Assembly: GCA_002070945.1 (NCBI GenBank)
Contig: MWEG01000102.1
Span: 1 to 47,305 of the forward strand
DNA: 47,305 nucleotides
Source of the DNA: Lentisphaerae bacterium ADurb.Bin082
GTDB taxonomy: Bacteria > Verrucomicrobiota > Lentisphaeria > Oligosphaerales > Oligosphaeraceae
Reading direction: 5' to 3'
Shown here: one piece after another, positions 16,355 through 26,800 of the stretch
Layout of the letters: each line of letters begins with the position of its first letter
Numbering within the stretch: position 1 is the stretch's first letter
Made by a program: the position numbers and the translations under genes
The notes under the pieces: model-generated
Told to the model about the DNA's origin: nothing
The model's database searches: none
Seen by the model: only the letters and a program-made list of their open reading frames with translations

Positions 16355-16981
16355 ATGACATCTACTGCCTCTTTCACCATCGTCCGTCACGGCCAGACCG
16401 GCCATAATCGAGTTCGACGCATCCAGGGTCAGTTCAATTCCCAGCTTGACGAAGACGGCCGCGCCCAGGCCATCGCCGTTGCCCGCCGCCTGCAAACATG
16501 CCATTTCGACGCAGTCTATGCCAGCGACCTCGACCGCACGGTGGACACAGTGCGCGCCATTGTCGGCGACCGGCCCGTGACGCTGCTGCCAGCCCTGCGC
16601 GAATGGCATCTGGGCGACTGGCAAAATCAACTCATCGACGACCTCAAGCAACTTTACCCGGAAGAGTACGCCATCTATTCCAGCGGCTCGCCGGACTTCG
16701 TCGCCCCCGGCGGCGAATCCCATGAGCAACTGTCGGCACGGGTCGTGGCCTGCTTTAACGAGCTGGCTAACCGCCACCTTGGCCAGTCAATCCTCGTCGT
16801 GACGCATGGCGGCGCGCTCCGGGCTTTGATTTATCATGTCTTCGGCGTCCGTCGGCTGCCCTGCGGCCCCTTGTCGCACAACACCTCGGTCAACCGTTTC
16901 CTGTATCACCAGGATCGCGGCTGGCAGCTCGAACTCTGGAATGACACCTCGCACCTGGAAACAAATGCAAGCCAGCCCTGA
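16355..16981 (+). CDS. Histidine phosphatase family protein (phosphoglycerate-mutase-like)
   Basis: A 208-residue phosphatase with the catalytic RHGQT motif (residues 10-14), the second-shell Arg/Glu in ALREWHLGDWQ, and the second catalytic histidine in VVTHGGALRAL. The sequence resembles CobC/GpmB-type phosphatases, which cleave phosphomonoesters such as alpha-ribazole phosphate or sugar phosphates. It has no signal peptide. It follows the amidohydrolase gene by 17 bp and has only a weak ribosome binding site. Substrate unknown. Confidence 0.88.
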   Translation: MTSTASFTIVRHGQTGHNRVRRIQGQFNSQLDEDGRAQAIAVARRLQTCHFDAVYASDLDRTVDTVRAIVGDRPVTLLPALREWHLGDWQNQLIDDLKQLYPEEYAIYSSGSPDFVAPGGESHEQLSARVVACFNELANRHLGQSILVVTHGGALRALIYHVFGVRRLPCGPLSHNTSVNRFLYHQDRGWQLELWNDTSHLETNASQP

Positions 16982-17134
16982 GCCTCCAGGCACTGGCTTT
17001 CTTTATGCTTTTCCATGAGACTGACCTGAACCGATTTGCATATTCCGCGCCCAGGGATAAAATTAATCTCAGCTGCCTGCCACGCCCAACCACCTTCATC
17101 AACGCCGTTCGCCCAAGGAAAAACACCCGCCGCC

Positions 17135-19372
17135 ATGTTGGACTTCCCCCAGGACAAAGACGACTTGCCGCTAATCCATGACCAGGCGGAAGACTTTGTC
17201 CTGCCTGTCCTCCACACGGTGCGCGGCGAAATCCTCCGCATTGTCTACAGCAATCCTGACAACCAATACGCAGTCATCCGCCTGCGTACCGACGACTTGC
17301 AGGATGTCACCTTAGTCGGCGTCATGCCCGGCGTCATGGAAGGACAGGACATCGAAGCGCAAGGCAACTGGGAAAACCACAAGGAGCATGGCCGGCAATT
17401 CCGAGTGGCGACTTTCCGCGCCGTCCTGCCTACCACCGAAGACGGCATCCGCCGCTATCTGGCCTCTGGCATCCTGCCCGGCATCGGCGAAGTCTATGCC
17501 GATAAAATCGTCAAAAAATTCGGCGTTGACGCCATTCGGGTCTTAGACACCTGCTCAGACCGCCTGCTCGAAATTCCCGGCATCGGCAAAAAGCGCATCA
17601 AGGAAATCCGCAAAGCCTGGCAGAAAAGCCATGCTGAGCGGGAAACTCTGATTTTCCTGCAAGGGCTGGGCCTGAGTCCCGGGATGTGTTCTAAAATCAT
17701 CGCCAAATACGCCGGCGGCGCCGCAGAGACCGTGCGCCGCAACCCGTATCGGCTGGCAGCGGAAATGGACGGCATCGGCTTCCTCAGCGCAGACCGCATC
17801 GCCGCCAGCCTCGGCATTGCCGCAGATAGCCCGCTGCGACTGTGCGCCGGCATGATTTACGCCCTGGATGACTTCACCCAGCTGGGACATACCTGCTGCC
17901 CCAAGCCAACCTTGCTGGAAGCAGCGGAAAAACTCCTCCACGCCCCGCTCGAAGCCCTGGAAAAAGGCCTGGAAATCGCGATCGACGAAAATAAAATCGT
18001 CCCCGAGCCAGCACTGACGCCGGAGCCGACGGTCATGCTCTACCCGCGGCGGCTCCGCCAGGCCGAAATAGACCTGGCCGGCCAGCTCAATGCCCTTCTC
18101 TGGCACCCGCCGTCAGCCTGGCCAATGCCTCACAACAGCCTTGGCAATCTCTTTTTCCGCCTCAACGCCGCCCAGCGACAAGCTGTTGAATGGGCTTTCA
18201 CCTATCCTTTGAGCATCGTCACCGGCGGCCCTGGCGTCGGCAAAACCACAGTCGTCAGCCAGATGGTCGCGGCGGCTATCGCCCTGAGAAAGAAAGTCCT
18301 GCTGGCAGCGCCGACCGGCCGGGCTGCCAAGCGGCTGTCCGAGGCAACTAAGCTGGAGGCGGCGACCATCCACCGCCTGTTGAAATGGAATGTGGCTGCC
18401 AGGGCCTTTGAGCACGACCGCGACCACCCGCTGCGAGCCGACTTGCTGGTGATTGACGAGGTCTCCATGCTGGACACGCAACTGGCCGCCAGCCTGTTCC
18501 AGGCCATTGAGCCGGGCACCCATGTCGTCTTAGTGGGTGACAAGGACCAGCTGCCATCCGTCGGCCCGGGGGCTGTGCTGCACGACCTGATCGCCAGCCA
18601 GCGCATCCCCGTGACTCACCTGACCGAAATCTACCGCCAGGCAGAGGGCAGCCGCATCATCACCAACGCCCATGCCGTCAACCAAGGTCGCATGCCAGAC
18701 CTCCGGCAGGTCGCCAACACCATCAAAACAGACTTCTACTGGGTCGAACTCAATGACCCGGAGCGAGCGGCAGACATGATCGGCCGGCTGATTGCCGACC
18801 GCATCCCCAACGTGTACGGATTCGACCCGTTCACGGAAGTGCAAGTCCTCTCGCCCATGCGCAAAGGCGAATGCGGAACCATCGCACTCAACGCCAAATT
18901 GCAAGAGATGCTCAACCCAGACCACCCGGCAAAAGAGTCCTTCACCATGGGCTCCAGGATGTTCCGCACCGGAGACAAGGTGATGCAGACGGCTAACAAC
19001 TACGACAAGGGCGTCTTCAACGGCGAATTGGGCCAAATCCTTTTCATCGACAACGAAACCAGGAAATTCACGGTTCAGTTCGACGTTGGCGTGGTCTTGT
19101 ATGAGCAGCACGAAGCCGACCAGCTGCTGCTGGCCTACGCTGTCACCGTCCACAAATCCCAGGGCAGCGAATTCGCCGCTGTCATCATCCCGGTTCTGAC
19201 CCAGCATTATGTCATGCTGCAACGCAATCTCCTGTACACTGGGATGACCCGTGCCAAGCAACTGCTGATCCTAGTCGGGTCGCGCCGAGCCCTGGGCATC
19301 GCCATCCGCAACAACACTCCCATGCTGCGCCAAACCAGGCTGACGCAGCGCCTGACCGGACCGACCCCGTAA
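17135..19372 (+). CDS. recD2: RecD2-type ATP-dependent DNA helicase
   Basis: Superfamily 1B 5'-3' helicase of about 745 residues. It has an N-terminal OB-like domain (about 30-110), helix-hairpin-helix repeats (GIPGIGKKRIKEI near 147), the Walker A motif GGPGVGKT (364-371), DEVSMLD (Walker B), GDKDQLPSVGPG, and the C-terminal UvrD-like motif YAVTVHKSQGSEF followed by TGMTRAK. RecD2 proteins act without RecB and RecC in repair and replication-fork processing. I start at 17135; the frame is open to 17036, but that extension has no homology and no ribosome binding site. The AAGGA at 17115-17119 is rather far, so the exact start is uncertain. Confidence 0.93.
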   Translation: MLDFPQDKDDLPLIHDQAEDFVLPVLHTVRGEILRIVYSNPDNQYAVIRLRTDDLQDVTLVGVMPGVMEGQDIEAQGNWENHKEHGRQFRVATFRAVLPTTEDGIRRYLASGILPGIGEVYADKIVKKFGVDAIRVLDTCSDRLLEIPGIGKKRIKEIRKAWQKSHAERETLIFLQGLGLSPGMCSKIIAKYAGGAAETVRRNPYRLAAEMDGIGFLSADRIAASLGIAADSPLRLCAGMIYALDDFTQLGHTCCPKPTLLEAAEKLLHAPLEALEKGLEIAIDENKIVPEPALTPEPTVMLYPRRLRQAEIDLAGQLNALLWHPPSAWPMPHNSLGNLFFRLNAAQRQAVEWAFTYPLSIVTGGPGVGKTTVVSQMVAAAIALRKKVLLAAPTGRAAKRLSEATKLEAATIHRLLKWNVAARAFEHDRDHPLRADLLVIDEVSMLDTQLAASLFQAIEPGTHVVLVGDKDQLPSVGPGAVLHDLIASQRIPVTHLTEIYRQAEGSRIITNAHAVNQGRMPDLRQVANTIKTDFYWVELNDPERAADMIGRLIADRIPNVYGFDPFTEVQVLSPMRKGECGTIALNAKLQEMLNPDHPAKESFTMGSRMFRTGDKVMQTANNYDKGVFNGELGQILFIDNETRKFTVQFDVGVVLYEQHEADQLLLAYAVTVHKSQGSEFAAVIIPVLTQHYVMLQRNLLYTGMTRAKQLLILVGSRRALGIAIRNNTPMLRQTRLTQRLTGPTP

Positions 19373-19422
19373 ACCGGCCGATAGACGCCTTCGCCCAGCA
19401 ACCCATTCACAAGGAGAAACGC

Positions 19423-20364
19423 ATGTCACGTCCCTGCATGATTGCCAGCCTCAGCGGTTCACGCACCATCCAGCATGATCTCAGCCAGCCTTTCCAAAAA
19501 GGCGTCGAGAAGATGATCGCCTTCTGGGAGGGTCAGTTGGCGCCGGTCCTGCCCAACCGTCCCGACCTGATCGTCATCCCCGAAGCCAGCGACCGTTTTC
19601 TGAACATCCCGGGGCCGCAACGCCAAGAGTACTACCGGGTTCGCAAAAACCAAGTCCGCGACTTCTGGTCCAAGATAGCCCGCGACAACAACTGCCTGAT
19701 AGCCTATTCCGCCTGCCGGGAATTGCCGGATGGGACGTGGCGCAACTCCACCCAGATCATCGACCGCAAAGGCGAAGTGGCCGGCATCTACAACAAAAAC
19801 CACCTGGTCATCGAGGAAAACACGGTCTACGGCATCCTGTGCGGCAAAGACGCGCCGCTGATCAAAACAGACATCGGTACCATCGGCTGCGCCATCTGCT
19901 TTGACCTCAATTTCGAGCCAATCCGGAAGAAGTACGAGGAAAACCGCCCAGACCTGCTGGCCTTCTGCTCCATGTATCACGGCGGCCTGATGCAGAACTA
20001 CTGGGCCTACGCCTGCCAGACTTACTTCGTCGGCGCCATCTGCGGCGACCAAAGCACAATCATCAATCCGCTTGGCGAACTGGTGGCTGCCAGCACCAAC
20101 TACACGCCGTACGTGTGCGCCGAAATCAACCTCGACTGCCGCGTGGTGCACCTTGACTACAACGGCAAAAAACTGCGCGACCTGAAAAACAAATACCAGC
20201 GACAAGTCGTCATCACCGAGCCAGGCCACCTCGGCTGCGTGCTGATCACGTCCTGGCACGAGGAAAAATCGGTCATGGACATGATTTACGAATTCGAGAT
20301 CGAGACCTGGGATGACTACCAAAAACGCGCCCTGGCCCACCAGGCGACCTGCTGCGAGCCATAA
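19423..20364 (+). CDS. Nitrilase/carbon-nitrogen hydrolase family protein
   Basis: A 313-residue CN-hydrolase. The catalytic triad is visible: Glu54 in VIPEASD, Lys125 in IYNKNHL, and Cys159 in GCAICFDLNFEP. Family members hydrolyse amides or nitriles, or transfer amide nitrogen; PVC genomes carry many uncharacterised members related to omega-amidases and N-carbamoylputrescine hydrolases. AAGGAG lies 7-8 bases before the ATG. It is 50 bp from recD2 and converges on the alcohol dehydrogenase gene. Substrate unknown. Confidence 0.88.
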   Translation: MSRPCMIASLSGSRTIQHDLSQPFQKGVEKMIAFWEGQLAPVLPNRPDLIVIPEASDRFLNIPGPQRQEYYRVRKNQVRDFWSKIARDNNCLIAYSACRELPDGTWRNSTQIIDRKGEVAGIYNKNHLVIEENTVYGILCGKDAPLIKTDIGTIGCAICFDLNFEPIRKKYEENRPDLLAFCSMYHGGLMQNYWAYACQTYFVGAICGDQSTIINPLGELVAASTNYTPYVCAEINLDCRVVHLDYNGKKLRDLKNKYQRQVVITEPGHLGCVLITSWHEEKSVMDMIYEFEIETWDDYQKRALAHQATCCEP

Positions 20365-20368
20365 AACA

Positions 20369-20405
20369 AAAACGCGCCTGGAGCTGGCCAGCCAGCTCCA
20401 GGCGC
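20369..20405 (-). terminator. Terminator of the alcohol dehydrogenase operon
   Basis: GCGCCTGGAGCTGG (20374-20387) and CCAGCTCCAGGCGC (20392-20405) form a perfect 14-bp stem. Read on the minus strand it is followed by GTTTTTG, so it terminates the minus-strand operon; on the plus strand no T-run follows. Confidence 0.88.
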
Positions 20406-20425
20406 ATGGTTGCCTGTAGTCGCTT

Positions 20426-21526
20426 TTATGCAGTCACGACTGCCTTGATGACTTTGCCGGCCTTAGCGTCTGCCATGGCCTGGTTGACGTCATCCACGCG
20501 GTATTTGGAGACCATCTTGGCAAACAGCGGCTGCCATTCCGGGTGACGCGCCAGGAATTCCAGGTAGGTCAGGATGTCAGCCATTGTATATTGGCCGCTG
20601 CCAATGATTTGCAGTGCCTGGAACGTAATCAATTGCGGCTCAATCGTGACTGCGCCGCTGTTCGAGTACTGTCCCGGCACGAAGTAACGGCCGCGCTTGC
20701 GCAGCAGCTGGAGCCCCAGCGGGAAAGCGTCGCGCGCGCCGCTGGTTTCGATCACCACGTCCGCGCCGTCGGCGTCGGTCATTCGGCTCAATTCGCGCTT
20801 GATGGCCTCGGCATCGGCCTTGCGATAGTCCAGGAACAGTTCCGGCTTCCAGGCTTGCATCAATTCCAAGCGCAACGGATTAGTAGCCGAGCCAATCATC
20901 ACCACCCGGCAGTCATGCGCCTTGGCCCAAGCCAGAGCGAACAGTCCAAGCGGCCCATTGCCCTGGACAACTACCAGCTCGCCAGCCTTGAGGCCGCCGC
21001 CGTACGCGCACGACCTGATCACGGTCGGGCCGCCGCAAGGAACAGCGGCCGCAGCCAATGCGTCAACGCCATCCGGCAACCGCACCAAATTCTGCGCCGG
21101 CGAATACAGGTATTCGGCCAGGCCGCCAAAAAAGTGCGGCGCTTCCTCGGCGTTCTGGGCGTAGGTCACGCCGAATGCCATGCAGCTGGCCGTCTCCCCG
21201 CGACGGCAATTAAAGCAAACGCCGCAGGGAATGGCAACGCAGGCCACCGTCTGATCGCCCTTAGCCAAGACGCGGCCAAGGCCATCTTGGGTGACGTCGG
21301 CTCCAATAGCATCGACCTTGCCAAGGAATTCATGGCCGATGATCAAAGGAAAATCCGGCATGCCCAGGCGTCCGTCGTGGATATGCACGTCCGTGCCGCA
21401 GATGCCGCTGGCCGTCAAACTCAAGCCGACCATGCCCGCCGCCGGAGCGCTGACAGGATATGATTTGACCTTGAATGGCTTGCCCGCCCCATGAAAAATC
21501 GCTGCCTTGCGCTTGCCTGTCGTCAT
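20426..21526 (-). CDS. Zinc-binding alcohol dehydrogenase family protein (MDR)
   Basis: Medium-chain dehydrogenase of 366 residues. Catalytic zinc ligands are Cys43 in SGICGTD and His65-Glu66 in GHEFLG. A structural zinc site is present as CGVCFNCRRGETASC. The Rossmann domain has VVVQGNGPLGLFALAWAKA. The likely substrate is a polyol, sugar or alcohol. Of two ATGs, 21526 has AAGGGA eight bases upstream, while 21532 is only two bases from it, so I chose the second. It lies 61 bp downstream of a sugar isomerase gene on the same strand, which suggests a shared sugar-catabolic operon. Confidence 0.9.
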   Translation of the reverse strand: MTTGKRKAAIFHGAGKPFKVKSYPVSAPAAGMVGLSLTASGICGTDVHIHDGRLGMPDFPLIIGHEFLGKVDAIGADVTQDGLGRVLAKGDQTVACVAIPCGVCFNCRRGETASCMAFGVTYAQNAEEAPHFFGGLAEYLYSPAQNLVRLPDGVDALAAAAVPCGGPTVIRSCAYGGGLKAGELVVVQGNGPLGLFALAWAKAHDCRVVMIGSATNPLRLELMQAWKPELFLDYRKADAEAIKRELSRMTDADGADVVIETSGARDAFPLGLQLLRKRGRYFVPGQYSNSGAVTIEPQLITFQALQIIGSGQYTMADILTYLEFLARHPEWQPLFAKMVSKYRVDDVNQAMADAKAGKVIKAVVTA

Positions 21527-21587
21527 CTTCATCGTCCCTTCTGATAGCCGTCATCACCGGCGATGTTCATTCAACTTGATTAGTGCC

Positions 21588-22427
21588 TCACAAAGTCCGC
21601 AGAAATTCAATGGCGCGGGTGATGTCGCCGACCGGGTCGTTGCCGACTTCGCGCTCAATGGCATAGTAGCCGTCATAGCCAATTTCACGGAGATAGCCGA
21701 CGTACTTCGGCCAGTCAATCCACCCTTCGCCGAGCGGCACTTCCTTGCGGCCAATGTCAGGAAACACTTTCGCGTCCTTGGCATGAGTGTGAATAATGTG
21801 CTTGCCAAAGACTTTCACGCCCTCGACCGGCTTGTATTCGGCAAACGCCTTCTCCCGGTCGTAGACGCCGCCATTCATGGTCTGGTAGCGGGCCGGCCAC
21901 AAAATCAGGTTCGCCGGGTCGTAATTGACCTTCAGCGACGGGCTTTTCACGTCCGCGATCATCTCCATGAACACTTCCGGCGGCTCCGGCCCGGTCTCCA
22001 CCGCCAAGCGGGCGCCGACCTTTTCGCCATGACGACAGATCTGGCCAAAGGAATCGACAAAGCGCGCCCACTTCGGATTGTCCCGCGTATGCGGAATAAT
22101 GCCGCAATGGCCCTGCCAAATGCCGCATTCAAGGTCAGCGGCGAACTCCAGCAGCTTCTTCCCTTCCTCAATATGCTTCTCAAGATTCTCAGGCTCGCCC
22201 AGGTCGACGTTGCCGCCCCAGGCGCAAATCGCCGAAATCTCCAACCCCATGTCCTTGACGCGCCGCACCAATTGACGACGCGCCGCCAAATCCATCTCCC
22301 CAGGGGTGAAACCCTTGACGCAAGCCAGATGCACGCCCGGCACGCCCATGCGAGCCGCAAACTCCATGCCCTCATAAATGCCCATCCGCAGATTGTGCAC
22401 CATGATCGCTATCTTTAAACCAGCCAT
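21588..22427 (-). CDS. Sugar phosphate isomerase/epimerase (TIM barrel)
   Basis: A 279-residue member of the xylose isomerase-like/AP-endonuclease-2 barrel family. Metal ligands expected for the family are visible: Glu144 in AVETGPE, Asp170 in VNYDPANL, His213/His215 in IHTHAKD, and Glu258 in YAIEREVG. Members include hydroxypyruvate isomerase, tagatose and psicose epimerases and IolE/IolI. AAAGGA precedes the ATG. It is the first gene of a probable operon with the alcohol dehydrogenase gene, so together they may interconvert and oxidise a polyol or keto-sugar. Substrate not determinable. Confidence 0.9.
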   Translation of the reverse strand: MAGLKIAIMVHNLRMGIYEGMEFAARMGVPGVHLACVKGFTPGEMDLAARRQLVRRVKDMGLEISAICAWGGNVDLGEPENLEKHIEEGKKLLEFAADLECGIWQGHCGIIPHTRDNPKWARFVDSFGQICRHGEKVGARLAVETGPEPPEVFMEMIADVKSPSLKVNYDPANLILWPARYQTMNGGVYDREKAFAEYKPVEGVKVFGKHIIHTHAKDAKVFPDIGRKEVPLGEGWIDWPKYVGYLREIGYDGYYAIEREVGNDPVGDITRAIEFLRTL

Positions 22428-22701
22428 TGTCGTCCTTTCCTTTGACCTGTTTTCTCCTGCACCGCAAAACTAAACGCCGACCCGCAGACCAGCTATCCTC
22501 CTATCAAAGTAACCTACTTCCGACAAAAGTAAATCGCAAGCATGATAAAAAACAGCTTTTGCAGCCAACAGCCGTCATGTTCAACGCCGACTGACTTTTC
22601 ATTTTCATTTTTTCGGATATATTTAATTGATTGATGTTTCTTTATTTTCATGCTTCCGGGGACATTCCATTTCTCCGCTGCGAATCAACCACGGGAACAC
22701 T

Positions 22702-23925
22702 ATGTCGAGCCAACTGAAAATCTGTCACGTCATCACCAGAATGATTATCGGCGGCGCCCAGGAAAACACCCTCTATACCTGCCAAGGGCACCTGGAAAGG
22801 GGGCATGAAGTCACCCTGGTGACCGGCCCGTCAGAAGGCGCGGAAGGGAGTCTCCTCAAGCAAACTTGCCCGCCTGGCCTGGAAATCATCGAAATACCGT
22901 CGCTGTGCCGCAATCTCAATCCGCTGAAAGACCGGAAAGCGTACCAGGAACTGCTGAGACTCTTCCAATCCCGCTACTTCGACGTGGTGCACACCCATTC
23001 CTCCAAGGCCGGCATCTTAGGCCGACTGGCGGCGTGGAAGGCGTCCGTGCCGCTAGTCGTCCACACTGTTCATGGCCAGGCTTTCTTCCCGTACCAGTTC
23101 TTCCTGAAAAACTGGTTCTACATCGCCGCCGAACGCTATGCCGCCAAGCGCTGTGACAAAATCTTCGCCGTCGCCCAGGCGATGATCGACCAATGCGTCC
23201 GCGCCAAAGTCGCCCCGCGCAGCAAGTATAAGGTGGTCTACAGCGGCATGGACCTGGAGGCATTCATCGAAGCCCAGCCCGAACCAGAACTGATGCAGCA
23301 ACTCGGCATCACGGAAAAAAACCTGGTGGTGGGAAAAATCGCCCGCCTGTTTGACTTAAAAGGCCATGACGTGCTGTTAGCCGCCGCTCCAAAAATCATC
23401 GCCGCCGTCCCAGAGGTGAAATTCCTTTTAGTCGGCGACGGCTCATTGCGCGCCAAGATAGAAAAGAAGGCCGCTGATCTCAAAATCACCGACCATATCA
23501 TTTTTGCCGGACTGGTGCCGCCAACGGAAGTCTGCCGCTACACCGCCCTGATGCATGTCCTGGCTCACTTGTCGCTACGGGAAGGACTGCCCAGGACAGC
23601 CGTCCAAGCGCTCGCCTCTGGCGTGCCTGTCGTAGCCTACCCCCTTGACGGCACCCCCGAAGTGGTCATCAATGGCCTGAGCGGATACCTGTGCGAACCA
23701 AAACAACCGGACAGGGTCGCCGACGCTGTCATCCGACTATTGAGAAATCCGAAGCGGCGCGAAAAAATGGGCGAGTACGGCCGCCAGGAAGTGCTGAAGA
23801 AATTCTCCTGGCGACTGATGTCGAACATCCTGGAACTGGAATACATCGACGGCTTGGCGCGGAAGAAGGCAGGCGCCGATTCCCCACTGGAGCCTATCAA
23901 CAAAACAGTGCGGACCAGCCGCTGA
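22702..23925 (+). CDS. Glycosyltransferase family 4 protein
   Basis: A GT-B fold transferase of about 407 residues. The N-terminal glycine-rich motif is [10 protein letters not shown], followed by [16 protein letters not shown], a serine-rich acceptor-domain feature, and the C-terminal nucleotide-sugar motif is [21 protein letters not shown]...GTPEVV, with the EX7E-type region around it. It probably extends a surface polysaccharide or lipopolysaccharide precursor at the cytoplasmic membrane. The start at 22702 leads into the conserved KICHVITRM strand; the open frame back to 22627 is AT-rich upstream sequence. The ribosome binding site is weak. Sugar donor unknown. Confidence 0.9.
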   Translation: MSSQLKICHVITRMIIGGAQENTLYTCQGHLERGHEVTLVTGPSEGAEGSLLKQTCPPGLEIIEIPSLCRNLNPLKDRKAYQELLRLFQSRYFDVVHTHSSKAGILGRLAAWKASVPLVVHTVHGQAFFPYQFFLKNWFYIAAERYAAKRCDKIFAVAQAMIDQCVRAKVAPRSKYKVVYSGMDLEAFIEAQPEPELMQQLGITEKNLVVGKIARLFDLKGHDVLLAAAPKIIAAVPEVKFLLVGDGSLRAKIEKKAADLKITDHIIFAGLVPPTEVCRYTALMHVLAHLSLREGLPRTAVQALASGVPVVAYPLDGTPEVVINGLSGYLCEPKQPDRVADAVIRLLRNPKRREKMGEYGRQEVLKKFSWRLMSNILELEYIDGLARKKAGADSPLEPINKTVRTSR

Positions 23926-23998
23926 GTCCGACGAACCGCACGAGCATCACCACAGCGGCCCCACGGCCGGCTTCTCATCAACCATAAGGATTCCTTTC

Positions 23999-26590
23999 AT
24001 GCCCGAACCAGCTCACGTCTACAACCCTGCCGCCATCGAAGCAAAATGGCAACGCTTCTGGAAGCAGAACAAGACCTTCAAGGCCATCGACTGCGACTAC
24101 ACCCGCCCTAAACTATACGTGCTTGACATGTTCCCCTATCCGTCCGGCGCAGGACTGCATGTCGGACACCCGGAAGGCTATACCGCGTCCGACATCTGGT
24201 GCCGCTACAAGCGCATGCACGGCTATAACGTCCTCCACGCCATGGGCTGGGACGCCTTTGGCCTGCCTGCCGAACAATACGCCGTCAAGACCGGAACCCA
24301 CCCGGCCGTCACTACCGCCAAAAACGTCGACATCTTCAAAAAACAGCTCGAGGCCTTCGGCTTCTCCTTTGACTGGGACCGGGAAATCAACACCACCGAT
24401 CCGAAATACTACAAGTGGACCCAGTGGATTTTCTCCCAGCTCTACAAGCAGGGCCTGGCCTATGAGTCCTACGAACCGGTCAACTGGTGCCCGGAACTGG
24501 GCACCGTGCTCGCCAACGAGGAAGTCATCAACGGACGCTCGGAAGTCGGCAACTATCCGGTGGTGCGCAAGCCAGTGCGCCAATGGGTGCTTAAAATCAC
24601 CGCCTACGCGGAAGAACTCCTGGCCGGCATTGACGAGCTCGACTGGCCCGAAGGCACCAAAGAAATGCAGAAAAACTGGATCGGCAAGTCGACCGGCGCG
24701 GAAGTCGACTTCCAGGTCCAGGGCGGCAAGGACACCATCCGGGTCTATACGACCAGGCCAGACACGCTGTTCGGGGCGACCTACATGGTTCTGGCGCCGG
24801 AACATCCCCTCGTCGCCAAGCTGACAACGGCTGACCGGCGCGCCGCCGTGCAGGCGTATGTCAACGAAGCCAGCAGCAAATCAGACCTCGACCGCACCGA
24901 ACTCAACAAGGACAAAACCGGCGAATTCATCGGCGTCTGTGCCATCAACCCGGTCAACCAGCAGCCCATTCCGATCTGGATTTCAGACTATGTCCTCATC
25001 AGCTACGGCACTGGCGCCATTATGGCCGTGCCAGCGCACGACACCCGCGACTTCGAGTTCGCCACTAAATTCAAGCTGCCTATCACCTGCATCATGCGGC
25101 CAGACCCTAAGGCCTGCGCCGCAGCCGGGGTCGACCCAGAGGCAGTCATAGCCGGAAAAGCCTGCTGGGTCGAGGACGGCGAGATGATGAATTCCAGCAA
25201 CGATGAAGTCTCCTTGAATGGCCTGCGCATGACTGAGGCCAAGCAGCGCATCACCGACTGGCTGCACGCCAAGGGCATCGGTGAGCCGACCGTCAACTTC
25301 AAGCTGCGCGACTGGCTGTTTTCACGCCAGCGCTATTGGGGCGAACCCTTCCCCCTGGTCCACATGGAGGACGGCACTGTAAAACTGGTGTCAGAGGAAG
25401 AACTGCCAGTGATACTGCCGGAGATGGAAAACTACAAGCCAACCGAAGACGGCGAGCCGCCCCTGGCGCGCGCCGCGGACTGGCTTGACTACACCGACCC
25501 AGTCACAGGAGCCAAAGGCAAGCGCGAAACCAACACCATGCCGCAATGGGCAGGCTCCTGCTGGTACTACCTGCGCTACATCGACCCGCATAACGACCAG
25601 GCCGGCTGGGACAGGGAAAAAGAAAAATACTGGATGCCTGTCGACCTCTATATCGGCGGCGCTGAACACGCAGTCCTGCATCTGCTCTACTCACGCTTCT
25701 GGCACAAGGTGCTCTATGACCTCGGCCATGTCACCCACCCAGAGCCATGGAAACGACTCATCCACCAGGGGATGATCCTTGGAATCTCCTATAAGGACCA
25801 GCGCGGCGTCCTCGTGCCCAACGACCAAGTCGTGGAAAAAGACAAGAAATTCTTCCACAAGAAAACCGGCGAAGAGCTGACCATGCTCCCAGCCAAAATG
25901 TCAAAGTCGCTCAAAAACGTCGTCAACCCCGATGACATCATCAAGAAATACGGCGCCGACAGCTTCCGCCTGTACGAAATGTTCATGGGACCGCTCGAAG
26001 AAGTCAAGCCCTGGAACACCGAAGGCGTCGAAGGCGTCTGCCGATTCCTCAACAAGGTCTGGAGAATGATCGTCGACGTGGACACCGGCACCTTGGCGCC
26101 GGAAGTGAGCGACGCGCCGATGTCCCGAGAAGCAGAACGAATCCTGCATCAGACCATTAAAAAAGTCAGCGAGGACATCGAAAGCCTGGACTACAACACC
26201 GCCATCAGCCAGCTGATGATTTTCGCCAACGAATTCAGCCGAATGCCGCAGCGGAACAAAACGGCGCTGGAGACATTTGTGCTGCTGCTCAGCCCGTTGG
26301 CCCCGCATATCGCCGAGGAACTCTGGCAACGCCTCGGGCACCAAGACACGCTGGCCTACCATCCATGGCCCAAGTTCGACCCGGCCAAACTCACCGTGGA
26401 TGAAGTCGAAATCCTCGTGCAAATCAATGGCAAGCCACGCGCCCGCATCAATGTCCCGGCTAGCGCTGACGCTGACGCCCTGTGCGCCCTCGCCCTGGCT
26501 GACGAAACCGTGCAAGCCCAAATCGCCGGCAAAACTATAGTCAAATCCATCGGCGTGCCCGGTCGCCTAGTCAACCTAGTCGTGAAATAA
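23999..26590 (+). CDS. leuS: Leucyl-tRNA synthetase
   Basis: Class I aminoacyl-tRNA synthetase of 863 residues, the usual bacterial length. The HIGH motif is HVGH (54-57) and the KMSKS motif is KMSKS (633-637). The CP1 editing domain is present with [12 protein letters not shown] and the [15 protein letters not shown] motif, including the conserved Asp that binds the alpha-amino group of mischarged amino acids. The C-terminus ends in LVNLVVK. It charges tRNA-Leu. It follows the glycosyltransferase gene by 73 bp and has AAGGA before the ATG. No T-box is seen upstream. Confidence 0.98.
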   Translation: MPEPAHVYNPAAIEAKWQRFWKQNKTFKAIDCDYTRPKLYVLDMFPYPSGAGLHVGHPEGYTASDIWCRYKRMHGYNVLHAMGWDAFGLPAEQYAVKTGTHPAVTTAKNVDIFKKQLEAFGFSFDWDREINTTDPKYYKWTQWIFSQLYKQGLAYESYEPVNWCPELGTVLANEEVINGRSEVGNYPVVRKPVRQWVLKITAYAEELLAGIDELDWPEGTKEMQKNWIGKSTGAEVDFQVQGGKDTIRVYTTRPDTLFGATYMVLAPEHPLVAKLTTADRRAAVQAYVNEASSKSDLDRTELNKDKTGEFIGVCAINPVNQQPIPIWISDYVLISYGTGAIMAVPAHDTRDFEFATKFKLPITCIMRPDPKACAAAGVDPEAVIAGKACWVEDGEMMNSSNDEVSLNGLRMTEAKQRITDWLHAKGIGEPTVNFKLRDWLFSRQRYWGEPFPLVHMEDGTVKLVSEEELPVILPEMENYKPTEDGEPPLARAADWLDYTDPVTGAKGKRETNTMPQWAGSCWYYLRYIDPHNDQAGWDREKEKYWMPVDLYIGGAEHAVLHLLYSRFWHKVLYDLGHVTHPEPWKRLIHQGMILGISYKDQRGVLVPNDQVVEKDKKFFHKKTGEELTMLPAKMSKSLKNVVNPDDIIKKYGADSFRLYEMFMGPLEEVKPWNTEGVEGVCRFLNKVWRMIVDVDTGTLAPEVSDAPMSREAERILHQTIKKVSEDIESLDYNTAISQLMIFANEFSRMPQRNKTALETFVLLLSPLAPHIAEELWQRLGHQDTLAYHPWPKFDPAKLTVDEVEILVQINGKPRARINVPASADADALCALALADETVQAQIAGKTIVKSIGVPGRLVNLVVK

Positions 26591-26620
26591 CCCGCAGGGA
26601 GGACGACCGTCCACAACCTG

Positions 26621-26759
26621 AGCCTCGGAGAGGCGGCACCATGAGTAACCCCAGGTGAAGCGAAGCGGAACCTGGGGTGGAGTCCACCCAAGCCTAAGCC
26701 TCGGAGAGGCGGCACTAGAAATAACCCCAGGTGAAGCGAAGCGGAACCTGGGGTGGAGC
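26621..26759 (+). repeat. Two tandem copies of a palindromic intergenic repeat
   Basis: Copies at 26621-26682 and 26697-26758 share AGCCTCGGAGAGGCGGCAC, with its own GCCTC/GAGGC hairpin, and a second hairpin CCCCAGGT...ACCTGGGG whose loop GAAGCGAAGCGGA is identical. The two copies are nearly the same in sequence. The same design occurs in reverse at 6165-6290. They may also terminate leuS transcription. I know of similar repeats from PVC genomes but cannot name the family. Confidence 0.85.
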
Positions 26760-26800
26760 TTGTCCCAAACCATCCATCGCCCAATGCAGCGAGGTCAGCC

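Noticed and set aside
19459..21463. Long frames opposite the nitrilase (19459-20340) and dehydrogenase (20543-21463) genes
   Set aside because: Both are shadows of well-supported genes; no family motif is present.
21507..22418. 303-residue plus-strand frame opposite the sugar isomerase
   Set aside because: Shadow of the minus-strand isomerase with clear metal-binding motifs.
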